From positions 124,001 through 188,000 of the forward strand of contig CAJIYW010000001.1 of the NCBI GenBank assembly GCA_905181765.1: a stretch of DNA of 64,000 nucleotides, in the 5' to 3' direction. The stretch comes from Flavobacteriales bacterium UBA6772. GTDB lineage: Bacteria > Bacteroidota > Bacteroidia > Flavobacteriales > Flavobacteriaceae. The translations under genes and the position numbers were made by a program. Positions 9,452 through 18,844 of the stretch are shown here, piece by piece. The number at the start of each line of letters is the position of its first letter. Position 1 is the stretch's first letter. A model generated the notes under the pieces. The model had not been told where the DNA came from. It made no database searches and saw nothing but the letters and a program-made list of their open reading frames with translations.

Positions 9452-9521
9452 TATGGTTTCAGTTAATTGCTATTTATTGTATTAGCGAATTGTATTGCGA
9501 CAGCGCAATCTGGGAACCATA
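9452..9521. other. Possible structured RNA or cruciform element (three-way junction)
   Basis: Read on the plus strand, an outer stem pairs TATGGTT (9452-9458) with AACCATA (9515-9521), continued by CAG (9460-9462) with CTG (9510-9512). It encloses two hairpins: AATTGCTA (9465-9472) with TAGC-g-AATT (9483-9491, one bulged base, 10-base loop), and ATTGCG (9494-9499) with CGCAAT (9504-9509, 4-base loop). Junction linkers are only 2, 2 and 0 bases. On the minus strand the element is followed at once by a T-rich run. Strand and function are unknown: an arg leader element, a small RNA or a DNA structure are all possible, and chance cannot be excluded without alignment. Confidence 0.35.
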
Positions 9522-9815
9522 GAATATGTTTTATTTTTTGAAGTAATCATGGTGTAAATGTAAAATAATTTTTCAATTGATTCTGATTAATAGTACTTAT
9601 TTTTAAATTTTTATCAATTTAATAGCAAATCAATTTGTTATTTATCAATTCTTTAGTAAACACTTTTATAAATCTACTAAGATTATAGATTTTGTTTATT
9701 TAAAAAAATATTATTTTAAATATTTTAACTTTTCACACTGTTTTATTACGTTTCATCCTATAAATAATACAGTTAAATGGATTTTTATTTTTTAAAGCAT
9801 TATCCTATTGCATCT

Positions 9816-9847
9816 TTGAACCCAAAATAAAAGAATAAATAACTTTG
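9816..9847 (+). promoter_or_regulatory. Flavobacterial-type promoter for the DHH gene at 9957
   Basis: TTG at 9816-9818, a 21-base spacer and TAACTTTG at 9840-9847 match the Bacteroidota TTG-N17-23-TANNTTTG pattern. The leader to the ATG at 9957 would be about 100 bases. Confidence 0.45.
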
Positions 9848-9956
9848 CTGAAAAACTAAAAATAGTTCCTTTAGCTCCCTAATAATAAACCTAACTTTAC
9901 ATCTTCATTAAAAACATACAATTGCTATATTTTCCGCAATTGAAAAAACAGAATAC

Positions 9957-10952
9957 ATGAATATTTACAAACAAATTGAAGCAGAAATTCAAGCAGCTTC
10001 TTATATCGTTATTACAGCACATAAATCTGCAGACGGAGACTCTATTGGTTCCTCTTTAGGATTACTTCACTTTATAGAGAAACTCGGTAAAAAGGCTATT
10101 ATTTGTCATCCAGATAAAGCACCAGATTTTTTATATTGGTTAGATACTACCAATATTCTTTTAATGGAAGAAAATCCTGAAGAAGTTAGAGCATCGATTA
10201 AAAAAGCAGATTTAATTTTTTGTTTAGATTATAATGCTATTAGTCGTGTAGGTTCAGAAATGCAAGTTTTGTTAGAGGAAGCAACTGGTAATAAAATTAT
10301 GATAGACCATCATTTGAATCCTGAGGAGTTTCCTGCAATAACGCTCTCTGAAACTACTGCATCTTCAACTTCGCAGCTAATTGTAGATTTAATAGAGCAT
10401 TCTGGGCACTTAGACTTGTTAGATGAAAAAATTGGAACACCTTTATACCTTGGTATCTTAACAGATACTGGTAGTTTTAGATTTAATTCTGTAAAGCCAA
10501 GAACGCATGAGGTGCTAGCTAAAATTTTAACGGCAGGAGTGGAGCATCATTTAATTCACGAAAAACTAAACGATAACAATACTGAAAGTCGTTTGCGTTT
10601 GCAAGGGTATGCAATGAGTGAGAAATTAGAGATTTTATACGATTATAATGTTGCTGTTATTTCCTTATCTAAAGAAGAACTAGCCAAATACAATTATAAA
10701 AAAGGTGATACTGACAGTTTGGCCAACTTGGTATTATCTATAAAAGGTATGAAAGCTGCTATTGTGTTTACAGAGCGTGATGGAATTATGAAAATTTCTT
10801 TTAGATCTAAAGGTGCAGAAAACCCTGTAAATCTTTTAGCAAAAGAGCATTTTAATGGAGGTGGACATGCGAATGCTTCTGGAGGTATGAGCGATTTATC
10901 CGTGATGGAAACTTTAGAAAAGTTAAAAGGACTAATTCCTAAATATTTTTAA
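9957..10952 (+). CDS. DHH/DHHA1 phosphoesterase (NrnA-like oligoribonuclease/pAp phosphatase)
   Basis: Predicted manganese-dependent enzyme degrading very short RNA oligonucleotides or 3'-phosphoadenosine-5'-phosphate. The 331-residue protein has the DHH domain with SADGDSIGSSLG near residue 24, FCLDYNAISRVG near 84, MIDHHLNPE near 115 and GILTDTGSFRF near 164, and the DHHA1 domain ending in FNGGGHANASGG. The first motif reads SADGD where most homologues have NPDGD. A paralogue of similar length stands at 41308-42336 beside gldI; that one has the canonical motif. The two copies may differ in substrate. Confidence 0.85.
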   Translation: MNIYKQIEAEIQAASYIVITAHKSADGDSIGSSLGLLHFIEKLGKKAIICHPDKAPDFLYWLDTTNILLMEENPEEVRASIKKADLIFCLDYNAISRVGSEMQVLLEEATGNKIMIDHHLNPEEFPAITLSETTASSTSQLIVDLIEHSGHLDLLDEKIGTPLYLGILTDTGSFRFNSVKPRTHEVLAKILTAGVEHHLIHEKLNDNNTESRLRLQGYAMSEKLEILYDYNVAVISLSKEELAKYNYKKGDTDSLANLVLSIKGMKAAIVFTERDGIMKISFRSKGAENPVNLLAKEHFNGGGHANASGGMSDLSVMETLEKLKGLIPKYF

Positions 10953-11231
10953 AAGTAATCTAACAGCGGTTTTAACAAGGTGTAAGTGTAAACTAAAAGT
11001 TATTTTGTATTTTTTTGACCTCAAGTGTGACGTGATTTGAATTTTTATTACAAACAAAATCTTTAAATAACTCCAGTTTCAGTAAACTTTGATTCTGTTT
11101 TTGTATAAATTTGTTTAACTAAATTTATAAAAATATTCTTTTAATAAAAGTACTTTTGGCTATTATTAAAATATCCGTTTTAAAATAACAAAACTTAAAA
11201 AAGAACGTTATACAAATAACTAACAGAAAAT
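10953..11231. other. Intergenic, AT-rich, nothing recognised
   Basis: About 280 bases between the DHH gene and a lipoprotein gene. A TAAATTTG at 11106-11113 fits the -7 pattern, but the nearest upstream TTG (11089-11091) is only 14 bases away, so I do not call a promoter with confidence. No hairpin terminator is evident. Confidence 0.3.
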
Positions 11232-11798
11232 ATGATTAAAAAAAATATTTTATCAATAGTATTAATTGCATCTTCTATATGTATTATAGGTTGCAGTGAT
11301 GGAGGGAAATTTAAAATTCAAAAAGGTAAAGTTGGGCATTTAACAACAAAAACTACCATACAAGAATTAACTCATATTTTTGAAAATGACTCTATTGTAA
11401 AAAATTTAAGTGAAGGTGCTTTAGGTGATAACTATTTTCAAGATGATGATGAATATTTAATTTTTGAAAAAGGAGGAAAGCACATGCTAACGATTATTCC
11501 AAAAGAGCAATTAGATTCAATTTCTACTATTAAAAGTGTTGAGATCCATGACGCAAGATTTAATTCTGAGACTTCACTAAACATAAACTCTAGCTTTTCT
11601 GAGATTAATGTGAATAATAAGATCAATAGGGTAGAAACTACGTTAACTTCTGCAACCCTGTTTTTAGATGATTTAAATACAACTATAGCAATAGATAAAG
11701 AAGAATTAGGTTTAAGAGATTTTACTACTCAGAAAGTAAGTTTAGAACAAATTCCTGATTTAGCAAAAATGAAATCTTTTATCGTCTGGTTTAATTAG
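11232..11798 (+). CDS. Hypothetical lipoprotein
   Basis: A 188-residue protein with a type II signal peptide: MIKKN, a hydrophobic stretch and the lipobox IIGC with the lipidated Cys at about residue 21. The mature part is rich in Asp, Glu and Ser/Thr and has no domain I recognise; a repeated theme of alternating polar and hydrophobic residues suggests a beta-rich fold. It ends 8 bases before the cupin gene, so the two may be one transcription unit. Function unknown. Confidence 0.75.
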   Translation: MIKKNILSIVLIASSICIIGCSDGGKFKIQKGKVGHLTTKTTIQELTHIFENDSIVKNLSEGALGDNYFQDDDEYLIFEKGGKHMLTIIPKEQLDSISTIKSVEIHDARFNSETSLNINSSFSEINVNNKINRVETTLTSATLFLDDLNTTIAIDKEELGLRDFTTQKVSLEQIPDLAKMKSFIVWFN

Positions 11799-11806
11799 AA
11801 AAAATT

Positions 11807-12175
11807 TTGAAAAAAAAATACACTATTCAAAAAGCTCCATTTGTTGTGCCAACGACAGATGGTAAACTAATAGAAGAACATTTTGGGGGCGCCACAGACG
11901 GCAATACCCAAACTAGTATTGCCCATATGATTGCACCACCTAACTGGAGTGAACCTTTTCAAACTCCAGAATTTGAGGAATATACTTATGTTATTAAGGG
12001 TAAGAAACAGTTTATTATTGATGGAGAAGTTCTAGTTTTAACAGCAGGCCAGTCTATTAAATTAGAAAAAAATACAAGAGTTCAATACTCAAACCCTTTT
12101 AAAGAACCTTGCGAATATATGTCTGTTTGTACTCCAGCTTTTTCTATTGATTTGGTACATAGAGAGGATACTTAA
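11807..12175 (+). CDS. Single-domain cupin protein
   Basis: A 122-residue cupin. The conserved double-stranded beta-helix region is visible from SEPFQTPEFEEYTYVIKGK (residues 44-62) to a glycine turn at DGEVLVLTAGQSI. The canonical metal-binding His residues of the first cupin motif are mostly absent (Glu residues remain), so metal binding is uncertain. The start is a TTG at 11807, 8 bases after the upstream lipoprotein stops. Its stop overlaps by 4 bases with the convergent membrane-protein gene. No specific substrate can be named. Confidence 0.75.
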   Translation: MKKKYTIQKAPFVVPTTDGKLIEEHFGGATDGNTQTSIAHMIAPPNWSEPFQTPEFEEYTYVIKGKKQFIIDGEVLVLTAGQSIKLEKNTRVQYSNPFKEPCEYMSVCTPAFSIDLVHREDT

Positions 12176-12872
12176 TTTTTTTTCCTTGTGAGGTAAAAAG
12201 GTAAGTAAATTAGCATAAAATAAGGAATTACCAGAATTTCAACTACAAAAATGTACTGAGGCCAATCTCCAAAAAGATCTAATGCTGTAGCTACATCTGG
12301 TTTTCTATTAGTGTAAAAATAGTTAGAACCTAAAAAGTAGTTGAGTATAAACATAAAAAGCATGTATGCTTGCATTCCTAAAAATGATTTTCCAACACTT
12401 CTAAGGGTTGGTCTCATCTTATAGATAAAGGTTGCAAAGAACATAAAAATAACAAGTCCTGCATGAACAAACCAATACCTAAAAAATGGAAAGTTTAGAT
12501 AATTATGTTCGTCTGGTGTGATTAAAGATTGTAATGTACCTGCTAATATTAAGAAAAAGAAGATTTCATAATACACAAACTTTTTTGTGACTGATAAAAC
12601 CGGAATTATTAGTGCTAAGAAACTACACAAGTGCAAGGGCAAATCTTCTTGAATATTAAAATTTCCTTTATATATATGTACAAAGGTTCCTAAGAGAACA
12701 GTAAAACAAATTGAAAAAGCAAAAACATTTCCAATAATCGATTGCACCTTATTCGTCTGTTTCTTGGTAATAACAATCAAAGCAAAACCAAAGCAAATAC
12801 AAAAAAGTACCACAATAGCGTGTTGCAAAGAAAAGGAGTAAAATTATTGTTCTCTTTTAAGAAGAAATCCAT
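12172..12872 (-). CDS. TIGR02206/YwaF-family integral membrane protein (frameshifted near start)
   Basis: A multi-spanning membrane protein of unknown function with family signatures LPLHLCSF, AGTLQSLITPD, RYWFVHAGLV and GDWPQYI. The uninterrupted frame begins at a TTG (12828) in the middle of the first helix. An ATG at 12872-12870 reads MDFFLKENNNFTPF and joins the main frame at SLQHAIVV if one base is added to the A-run at 12831-12834, giving 233 residues and a complete N terminus. I therefore extend the gene to 12872. It is convergent with the cupin gene and not obviously part of an operon. Confidence 0.75.
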
Positions 12873-12964
12873 TCAGTAAATCTAAACATAATACTTGTTA
12901 TTGCCACAATATTAAGTGTTTAAAATACAAATTATAAGGTTGAATATTTTTCTAATCCCAATAT

Positions 12965-13839
12965 TTAAGAATTCCTTTTGCAAGCTAATAATGTATTTTT
13001 TAATAACATTGCAATGGTCATTGGTCCAACACCGCCAGGAACTGGTGTAATAAATTCAGATTTTTTAGACACTTCTTCAAAGGCAACATCTCCTACTAAT
13101 CTAAATCCGCTTTTTTTAGAAGAATCTGCTAAACGCGTGATGCCTACATCTATAACAGTAACATTTTTTTTACCATATCTGCTTTTAGAAATTCAGGAAT
13201 TCCTATAGCAGCAATAATAATATCTGCTTGTAATGTAAGTTCTTTTAAATTTTTAGTTCTACTATGGCACATGGTTACTGTAGCGTTACCAACTTTTCTT
13301 TTCTGTGAAAGTAAGATGCTCATTGGGCTGCCAACAATATGACTTCTTCCTAAAACTACCACGTGTTTTCCAGAAGTTTCTACGTTATATCTATCTAGTA
13401 ACTCTAAAATACCAAATGGAGTAGCAGAAATAAATGTGGGTAAGTTTAGTGCCATTTTACCAACGTTTGTGGGGTGAAATCCATCTACATCTTTGTCTGG
13501 GTTTACAGCCATTAATACTTTTTGCTCGTCTATATGTTTAGGTAGCGGTAGTTGCACTATAAAACCATCAATATCATTATCAATATTTAGAATGGCAATT
13601 TCATTTAGTAAATCATCTTCTGTAACTTTTTCAGTTAATCTTATTAAAGTAGATTCAAAACCAACACGTTCACAAGCTTTTACTTTTGCATTTACATACG
13701 TAATACTTGCTCCATTATTACCAACAATAATTGCAGCTAAATGCGGTGTCTTATGACCGTTATCTTTTAGCTCTCTTACTTCTAACGTAATTTCTTCTTT
13801 AATGTCAGCAGCCGTTTTTTTTCCGTTTAGTAAAATCAT
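12965..13839 (-). CDS. folD: Bifunctional methylene-THF dehydrogenase/cyclohydrolase (frameshifted)
   Basis: Interconverts 5,10-methylene-THF and 10-formyl-THF in one-carbon metabolism. The upstream frame gives [12 protein letters not shown] with the catalytic Lys, VQLPLPKHI and [14 protein letters not shown], then stops at 13150. The remaining C terminus ([32 protein letters not shown]) continues in another frame to a stop at 12965. Adding one base to the A-run of the coding strand at 13164-13171 restores 291 residues, the normal length. FolD is needed for purine and formyl-Met synthesis, so the break is most likely a homopolymer error. Confidence 0.88.
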
Positions 13840-13904
13840 TAAACTAGTTTTTATTTGAGATTTATTACTTATTTCTTTAAATTATATTTTTTAAAGTAAA
13901 ATTC

Positions 13905-15233
13905 CTACTTCATTCCTTGCATCATTTGCATCATTTTTTTACCACCACCACCTTGCATCATCTTCATCATTTTACTCATCTGATTAAATTGCTTCATTAG
14001 TTGGTTTACGGCATTAACTGAAGTTCCAGAACCTTTGGCAATTCTCTTTTTTCTACTAGAATCGATACTGTTTGGTGTACTTCTTTCTAGTGGTGTCATA
14101 GAATGTATTATTGCTTCAATACCTTTAAAAGCATCATCATCAATATCTACATCTTTCATCGCTTTACCAGCTCCAGGAATCATACCCATAAGGTCTTTCA
14201 TGCTTCCCATTTTTTTAATTTGCTGTATTTGCGTCAAAAAGTCATCAAATCCAAACTGATTTTTAGCAATTTTTTTCTGTAATTTTCTAGCCTCTTCTTC
14301 GTCATATTGATCTTGTGCTCTTTCAACAAGAGAAATAACATCTCCCATTCCTAGAATTCTGTCTGCCATTCTATCTGGATGAAAAACATCTATAGCATCC
14401 ATTTTTTCACCTGTACCAATAAACTTAATAGGTTTATTAACTACAGATTTTATAGATAAAGCTGCACCACCACGAGTATCACCATCTAATTTTGTAAGTA
14501 CAACACCATCAAAATTTAAAATATCATTAAAAGCCTTTGCCGTATTTACAGCATCTTGCCCCGTCATAGCATCTACTACAAATAAAGTTTCTTGAGGTTG
14601 TATAGTTTTGTGAATTTCAGAAATTTCTTTCATCATTTCTTCATCTACAGCTAAACGACCAGCAGTATCTATAATAACTACATTTTTACCGTTTGCTTTG
14701 GCATACTTTACAGCATTTTTAGAAATTTCTACAGGGTTTTTATTCTCAACTTCTGCATAAACTTCTACACCAATTTGATCTCCTACAACTTGTAATTGAT
14801 TTATTGCCGCGGGTCTGTATACATCACAACCAACCAAAAGTACTTCTTTAGATTTTTTAGTTTTTAAGAAGTTTGCTAATTTTCCAGAAAAAGTAGTTTT
14901 ACCAGAACCTTGCAAACCAGACATTAAAATAATGGTTGGAGAACCACCTAGATTAACGCCAACAGTTTCACCACCCATTAATAGCGTCAGTTGGTCCTTT
15001 ACCAGTTTTACCATTAACTGTCCTGGATTTAATGTTGTCAATACATCCTGCCCTAGTGCTTGTGTTTGTACTTTTTTGGTAAAATCTTTGGCAATTTTAA
15101 AATTTACATCGGCGTCAAGTAATGCTCTTCTAACTTCTTTCAAAGTTTCTGCAACATTAACTTCTGTAATTTTACCGTGTCCTTTTAAGGTATGTAAGGC
15201 TTTATCTAATTTATCGCTTAAATTATTAAACAT
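13905..15233 (-). CDS. ffh: Signal recognition particle GTPase Ffh
   Basis: Binds signal sequences and 4.5S RNA and delivers ribosomes to FtsY. The 442-residue protein has an N-terminal helical bundle, the G domain with GLQGSGKTTFSGKLA near residue 105, DTAGR near 189, TKLDGDTRGG near 246 and GTGEK near 271, then a Met-rich M domain ending in MMKMMQGGGGKKMMQMMQG. A TATATTTG (-7 type) stands 24 bases upstream of the ATG. It lies 65 bases upstream of folD on the same strand. Confidence 0.96.
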   Translation of the reverse strand: MFNNLSDKLDKALHTLKGHGKITEVNVAETLKEVRRALLDADVNFKIAKDFTKKVQTQALGQDVLTTLNPGQLMVKLVKDQLTLLMGGETVGVNLGGSPTIILMSGLQGSGKTTFSGKLANFLKTKKSKEVLLVGCDVYRPAAINQLQVVGDQIGVEVYAEVENKNPVEISKNAVKYAKANGKNVVIIDTAGRLAVDEEMMKEISEIHKTIQPQETLFVVDAMTGQDAVNTAKAFNDILNFDGVVLTKLDGDTRGGAALSIKSVVNKPIKFIGTGEKMDAIDVFHPDRMADRILGMGDVISLVERAQDQYDEEEARKLQKKIAKNQFGFDDFLTQIQQIKKMGSMKDLMGMIPGAGKAMKDVDIDDDAFKGIEAIIHSMTPLERSTPNSIDSSRKKRIAKGSGTSVNAVNQLMKQFNQMSKMMKMMQGGGGKKMMQMMQGMK

Positions 15234-15678
15234 AATTTGTGTCTTTTTTGGAAAGACAAATATAATAAATTAACAAGTATTTTTAGATAGTTATTTTAGG
15301 CTTTTTTAGATTACTTTTTCTGCAAGAATAATGAAGTAAAGAAGTTTATAAAATATTTAAAAATAAATATATTAAAGAAAAAATGAGCTTTAAGTATGTT
15401 TAACTTTCTTTAGAGTTTGTAAACTAACTAAGTTATAATAATTTTTATTTTTTAATAATGAAATTGATAATATTTCCAATATCCGCTCAATATTTTATAC
15501 TTTGTGCACCTAGTTTTATGAGAATAGTTAGCGATTATTAAAATTAATAAAGAAGGACGGATTATACATCTAATAGACAATTGTAAAAATATATACGAAG
15601 CACCAAGTTTAATGTCTAAATATTTATTTTTATCTCTAATATTAAAATTCAAAAGGAAGTTGCAAATTATTTAAATAT
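15234..15678. other. Intergenic, nothing recognised beyond ffh promoter
   Basis: About 445 AT-rich bases. TATATTTG on the minus strand at 15257-15264 probably serves ffh. A 66-codon minus-strand frame at 15452-15652 has no family features, signal peptide or good start context and I do not call it. Confidence 0.35.
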
Positions 15679-16167
15679 CTAGTCTATTTTATTGTTTGGA
15701 ATAAACTCTAAAGCAACACCATTTATGCAATGTCGCTTTCCTGTAGTTTTTTTAGGTCCATCATTAAAAGAATGTCCCAGATGACCGCCACAGGTGTTGC
15801 ATTTTAATTCGGTTCTTGCGTAACCAATCTTATAATCTACATCTAATTCTACATTATTATCGATTGCTCTATCAAAAGAAGGCCAACCAGTGCCAGAATC
15901 AAACTTAAACTGAGATTCATATAAAGGCGTTTTGCAGGCAGCACAAACAAATAAACCATCCCTATTATTCTTATTTATAGGACTTGTAAAAGCTCTTTCT
16001 GTACCTGCTTCACGAAGCACATAATATTGTTCGCTTGTCAACTCTTTTTTCCATTGAGCGGTAGTTTTAACTATTTTGTATTTTTTATTTTCTTTAGAGG
16101 CGTCTTGAGCCTTACTAGAGCAACTTAAAAAAAGAACAATCATTAAAAGAGAAAGTATTTTATTCAT
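15679..16167 (-). CDS. msrB: Peptide-methionine (R)-S-oxide reductase, lipoprotein form
   Basis: Repairs oxidised Met-R-sulfoxide in proteins. The 162-residue protein starts with a lipoprotein signal (MNKILSLLMIVLFLSC, lipidated Cys about 16), so it acts in the periplasm or on a membrane. Zinc-binding CAAC and CNTCGGHLGH pairs, the SGTGWPSF motif and the catalytic Cys in KRHCINGVALEF are all present. There is no fused MsrA domain. It is divergent from the UMF1 transporter gene. A TATCTTTG at 16233-16240 on the minus strand may be its -7 element. Confidence 0.93.
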   Translation of the reverse strand: MNKILSLLMIVLFLSCSSKAQDASKENKKYKIVKTTAQWKKELTSEQYYVLREAGTERAFTSPINKNNRDGLFVCAACKTPLYESQFKFDSGTGWPSFDRAIDNNVELDVDYKIGYARTELKCNTCGGHLGHSFNDGPKKTTGKRHCINGVALEFIPNNKID

Positions 16168-16502
16168 TCGATATATTTTTTAGTGACCGTGGATAGTGAA
16201 TTATTTTAAATTAGAAAACTATAATACCTTAACAAAGATAACGATCATTCATCATAAAGAAAACTTAATATTTTTAAGTATTTATACAAAAGAAACTTTC
16301 CTATTTATTCAAATATTTGCTCATAATATAGAAATGTGTTTGTTTCTTCTAGGTTTTAATAAAGTTTAATACAGATAGTTTATTGGTTTGAAAATTTACA
16401 AATAATGAACCAAATACAATAAAGTGAAAATTTGTAAAAACTTTTACTATATTGTGTGCCGTTCTATAATAAATGAACAATATTTTTATTTAAAATAATT
16501 CT
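16168..16502. other. Divergent intergenic region, nothing further recognised
   Basis: About 335 AT-rich bases between msrB (minus) and the transporter gene (plus). Apart from the -7-like element for msrB at 16233-16240 I see no paired promoter boxes, repeats or ORFs. Confidence 0.3.
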
Positions 16503-17879
16503 ATGCTAAAAATTGGAGATAAAAAATTAATAGGAGCTTGGGCATTTTATGATTGGGCGAACTCGGTATATTCTTTAGTAATTAGTACAGCTGTTTTTCC
16601 ATTATTTTATAGTGCAATAACAGAAGGTAAGACGGTTGTTTTTTTAGGTATGAAATGGGATCACGCAGATACTTTGTATAGTTATGCACTTTCTTTTTCT
16701 TTTTTAGTGGTGGCTTTTATGTCTCCGATTCTATCTGCAATTGCAGATTATACAGGAAATAAATTAAAATTTATGAAATTTTTCTGCTGGTTAGGAGGAC
16801 TATCAGTAATGTCTATGTATTTTTTCGAAGATTTAAATACTGCTTGGATAGGTATTGTTTGTACAATTTTAGCAAGTATTGGTTTTTGGTCTAGCATTGT
16901 TTTTTATAATTCTTATTTACCAGAAGTTGCGCATCCAGAGCAGCAAGACGCTATAAGTGCAAAAGGTTTTATCTATGGTTATATAGGTTCTATTATTTTA
17001 TTAATATTTTGTTTAGCAATGATTTTAGCACCAAACACATTTGGTTTCGACTTAAGTATTTCAGATACAGTTTTAGCTAATGGGAGTGAAGCAGAAATTA
17101 ATAATGCATTGGAGAACGCTAAAAATGCGGCATCTCTTAAAGCCATGAGAATTTCTTTTGTAATGGTTGGCTTTTGGTGGATAGGTTTTGCACAAATAAC
17201 TTTTAAAAAATTACCCAATAATAGTTTTAATAGAAAACCTGAAAAAGATTTTATATGGAAGGGTTTCAAAGAGTTAAAAAAAGTATGGATCGAGTTAAAA
17301 GAGTATCCAACATTAAAGAATTTTTTAATTGCTTTTTTCTTATTAAGTGTTGGCGTTCAAACAATTATTTTATTAGCAACTATTTTTGGTTCTATTGAAC
17401 TTGGTCTGGGTACTACTAATTTAATAGTTACTGTTTTATTAATTCAGTTTGTAGCTATTTTAGGAGCATACGTTTTTTCTAAAGTATCTAAAAAGTATGG
17501 AAATTTTAAAGCTATAAAAATTACGCTTGTGATATGGATTTTAGTATGTTTAGCAGCTTTTATGCTAGAAAAAGAATTACCAAATGTTGAATACTACTTT
17601 TATGCTTTAGGTGGTTTATTAGGCCTAGTTCTTGGAGCAATACAATCTTTAACACGTTCTACTTATTCTAAATTATTACCAAAAACACAAGAAAATGCAA
17701 CATATTTTAGTTTTTATGATGTTACAGAAAAAATTGCGATTGTATTAGGAACCTTTGTATTTGGATTTTTAATTTATTTAACTGGTTCTATGCAATGGAG
17801 TGTACTTTCTTTGGGGCTGTTCTTTATTGCCTCATTGGTTGTCTTAAGTAGTTTAAAAAGCACAGAACATGTGCATTAA
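16503..17879 (+). CDS. MFS transporter, UMF1 (Atg22-like) family
   Basis: A 458-residue inner-membrane protein with about 12 hydrophobic segments. The N-terminal signature GAWAFYDWANSVYSL and the loop PEVAHPEQQDAISAKGF near residue 140 are typical of the UMF1 family related to yeast Atg22, some members of which export amino acids or other metabolites. It stands alone: msrB is divergent and the next gene is convergent, overlapping its stop by 4 bases. Substrate cannot be predicted. Confidence 0.88.
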   Translation: MLKIGDKKLIGAWAFYDWANSVYSLVISTAVFPLFYSAITEGKTVVFLGMKWDHADTLYSYALSFSFLVVAFMSPILSAIADYTGNKLKFMKFFCWLGGLSVMSMYFFEDLNTAWIGIVCTILASIGFWSSIVFYNSYLPEVAHPEQQDAISAKGFIYGYIGSIILLIFCLAMILAPNTFGFDLSISDTVLANGSEAEINNALENAKNAASLKAMRISFVMVGFWWIGFAQITFKKLPNNSFNRKPEKDFIWKGFKELKKVWIELKEYPTLKNFLIAFFLLSVGVQTIILLATIFGSIELGLGTTNLIVTVLLIQFVAILGAYVFSKVSKKYGNFKAIKITLVIWILVCLAAFMLEKELPNVEYYFYALGGLLGLVLGAIQSLTRSTYSKLLPKTQENATYFSFYDVTEKIAIVLGTFVFGFLIYLTGSMQWSVLSLGLFFIASLVVLSSLKSTEHVH

Positions 17880-18640
17880 TAAAATATTTTTCGAATACCT
17901 ATAAAGATAAAAACGAATATAGAGTTACCAATAAAAAATGGAATGATAAATTCTTTTAAATTTAAAACTAATAGCGCACTTATAATTAGTAGCTGAAAAC
18001 CTAAACCAAAAGTAGAAATTAACGTCATTAGCCAATTCGGAAACGGTTTTCCTTCTGGTGCTTTTTTATCTAAAGCATAAATTATTTCATCAAAAATCCC
18101 GTACAATGCTTTGTATAAAGAAAAAAGAAAAGTAACATTTTTTTGTTTTTCTCCAGGCAAAGCAATTGGTGTTTTATCTTCAAAAACCCTACTTGTAGTG
18201 TCGCCTGCAAAACGATTTCTAAGAATTACATAATAGTAATTGTATAAAGTTCCTTGCAATTGAATTCCGAAAAAGGCTAGAAATATATACCCAAAATGGG
18301 TGTTAGTTAAGTATCCAATAGTAGCTAAAATGATAAAGTTTAAGATAATATCTGAAACAGAGTCTAAAAATCTACCGGTATAAGAGGGTGTTTCTTTTAC
18401 TCTTGCTAGTTCACCATCTGCGGCATCTAAAATGGATTTTAAAATTAAGAAGAATGCAGCTGTCCAATAACACCCTTCAATAATACAATAGACACCAATT
18501 AAACCCGAAATAACAAAGGCTATAGTTACGTCTACTGGTGTAAATTTTGTTGATTTTAATGAATTTGCAATAACTCTTGCAATTGGTCTACCGTAATCTG
18601 ATAAGTCTGTAAATTGATGTTCTTTTGGTAATTTAGACAT
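17876..18640 (-). CDS. CDP-alcohol phosphatidyltransferase family membrane enzyme
   Basis: A 254-residue membrane protein with the family active-site motif D-x2-D-G-x2-A-R-x8-G-x3-D-x3-D, read here as DAADGELARVKETPS followed by GRFLDSVSD (about residues 86-110). It transfers a phosphoalcohol from a CDP carrier to an acceptor alcohol in lipid or polar head-group synthesis. Several hydrophobic helices follow. The family has many specificities (glycerol-3-phosphate, serine, inositol, choline), and no residue seen here fixes one. It is monocistronic by context. Confidence 0.85.
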   Translation of the reverse strand: MSKLPKEHQFTDLSDYGRPIARVIANSLKSTKFTPVDVTIAFVISGLIGVYCIIEGCYWTAAFFLILKSILDAADGELARVKETPSYTGRFLDSVSDIILNFIILATIGYLTNTHFGYIFLAFFGIQLQGTLYNYYYVILRNRFAGDTTSRVFEDKTPIALPGEKQKNVTFLFSLYKALYGIFDEIIYALDKKAPEGKPFPNWLMTLISTFGLGFQLLIISALLVLNLKEFIIPFFIGNSIFVFIFIGIRKIFY

Positions 18641-18720
18641 AAAATGCTTTTAATAGTGGGCATTCTATGACTTATAAAAAGATATAAAACAGCACATCTA
18701 TAATGAGGAGTACAAAAGTA

Positions 18721-18752
18721 AAAAAAGCATTGCAATTAAGGAATGCTTTTTT
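18721..18752 (-). terminator. Hairpin with T-tract, terminator of the metal module
   Basis: AAAAAAGCATT (18721-18731) pairs with AATGCTTTTTT (18742-18752) around a 10-base loop. It is the second of two hairpins downstream of the lipoprotein gene at 18845-19420 and has the same AAAGCATT core as the first. Confidence 0.6.
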
Positions 18753-18786
18753 TAACTACTTTTTAATTATAAAATTTGTTAAACTA

Positions 18787-18821
18787 AAAAGCATTGTATC
18801 TATGTATGATACAATGCTTTT
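18787..18821 (-). terminator. Strong intrinsic terminator after the metal module
   Basis: AAAAGCATTGTATC (18787-18800) pairs perfectly with GATACAATGCTTTT (18808-18821) around a 7-base loop. It stands 24 bases after the stop of the lipoprotein gene on the minus strand. The A and T flanks would allow it to work in either direction. Confidence 0.8.
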
Positions 18822-18844
18822 ATTGTTTTTAGAAATACCTTTTT

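Larger units (their letters stand above)
9247..9956. other. Long intergenic region between divergent arg operon and DHH gene
   Basis: About 710 AT-rich bases without a credible ORF. Two things stand out: a folded element at 9452-9521 (listed separately), and a small hairpin at 9332-9346 (ACACCC, loop AAA, GGGCGT) that pairs fully only as minus-strand RNA because it needs a G-U pair. The latter would fall in the leader of the arg operon. No clear ArgR box or TANNTTTG element for the operon was identified. The right end holds the promoter of the DHH gene. Confidence 0.5.

Noticed and set aside
9247..9956. ArgR box or arginine riboswitch of known type
   Set aside because: No sequence matching a known ArgR box or riboswitch could be identified by eye; only the unexplained folded element is reported.
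12978..13208. Plus-strand ORF of 76 codons at the folD 3' end
   Set aside because: It is the antisense of the frameshifted FolD C terminus ([12 protein letters not shown]), which fully explains the open frame.
15452..15652. 66-codon minus-strand ORF
   Set aside because: No family features, no signal or membrane segment, no promoter element, and composition like the surrounding noncoding DNA.
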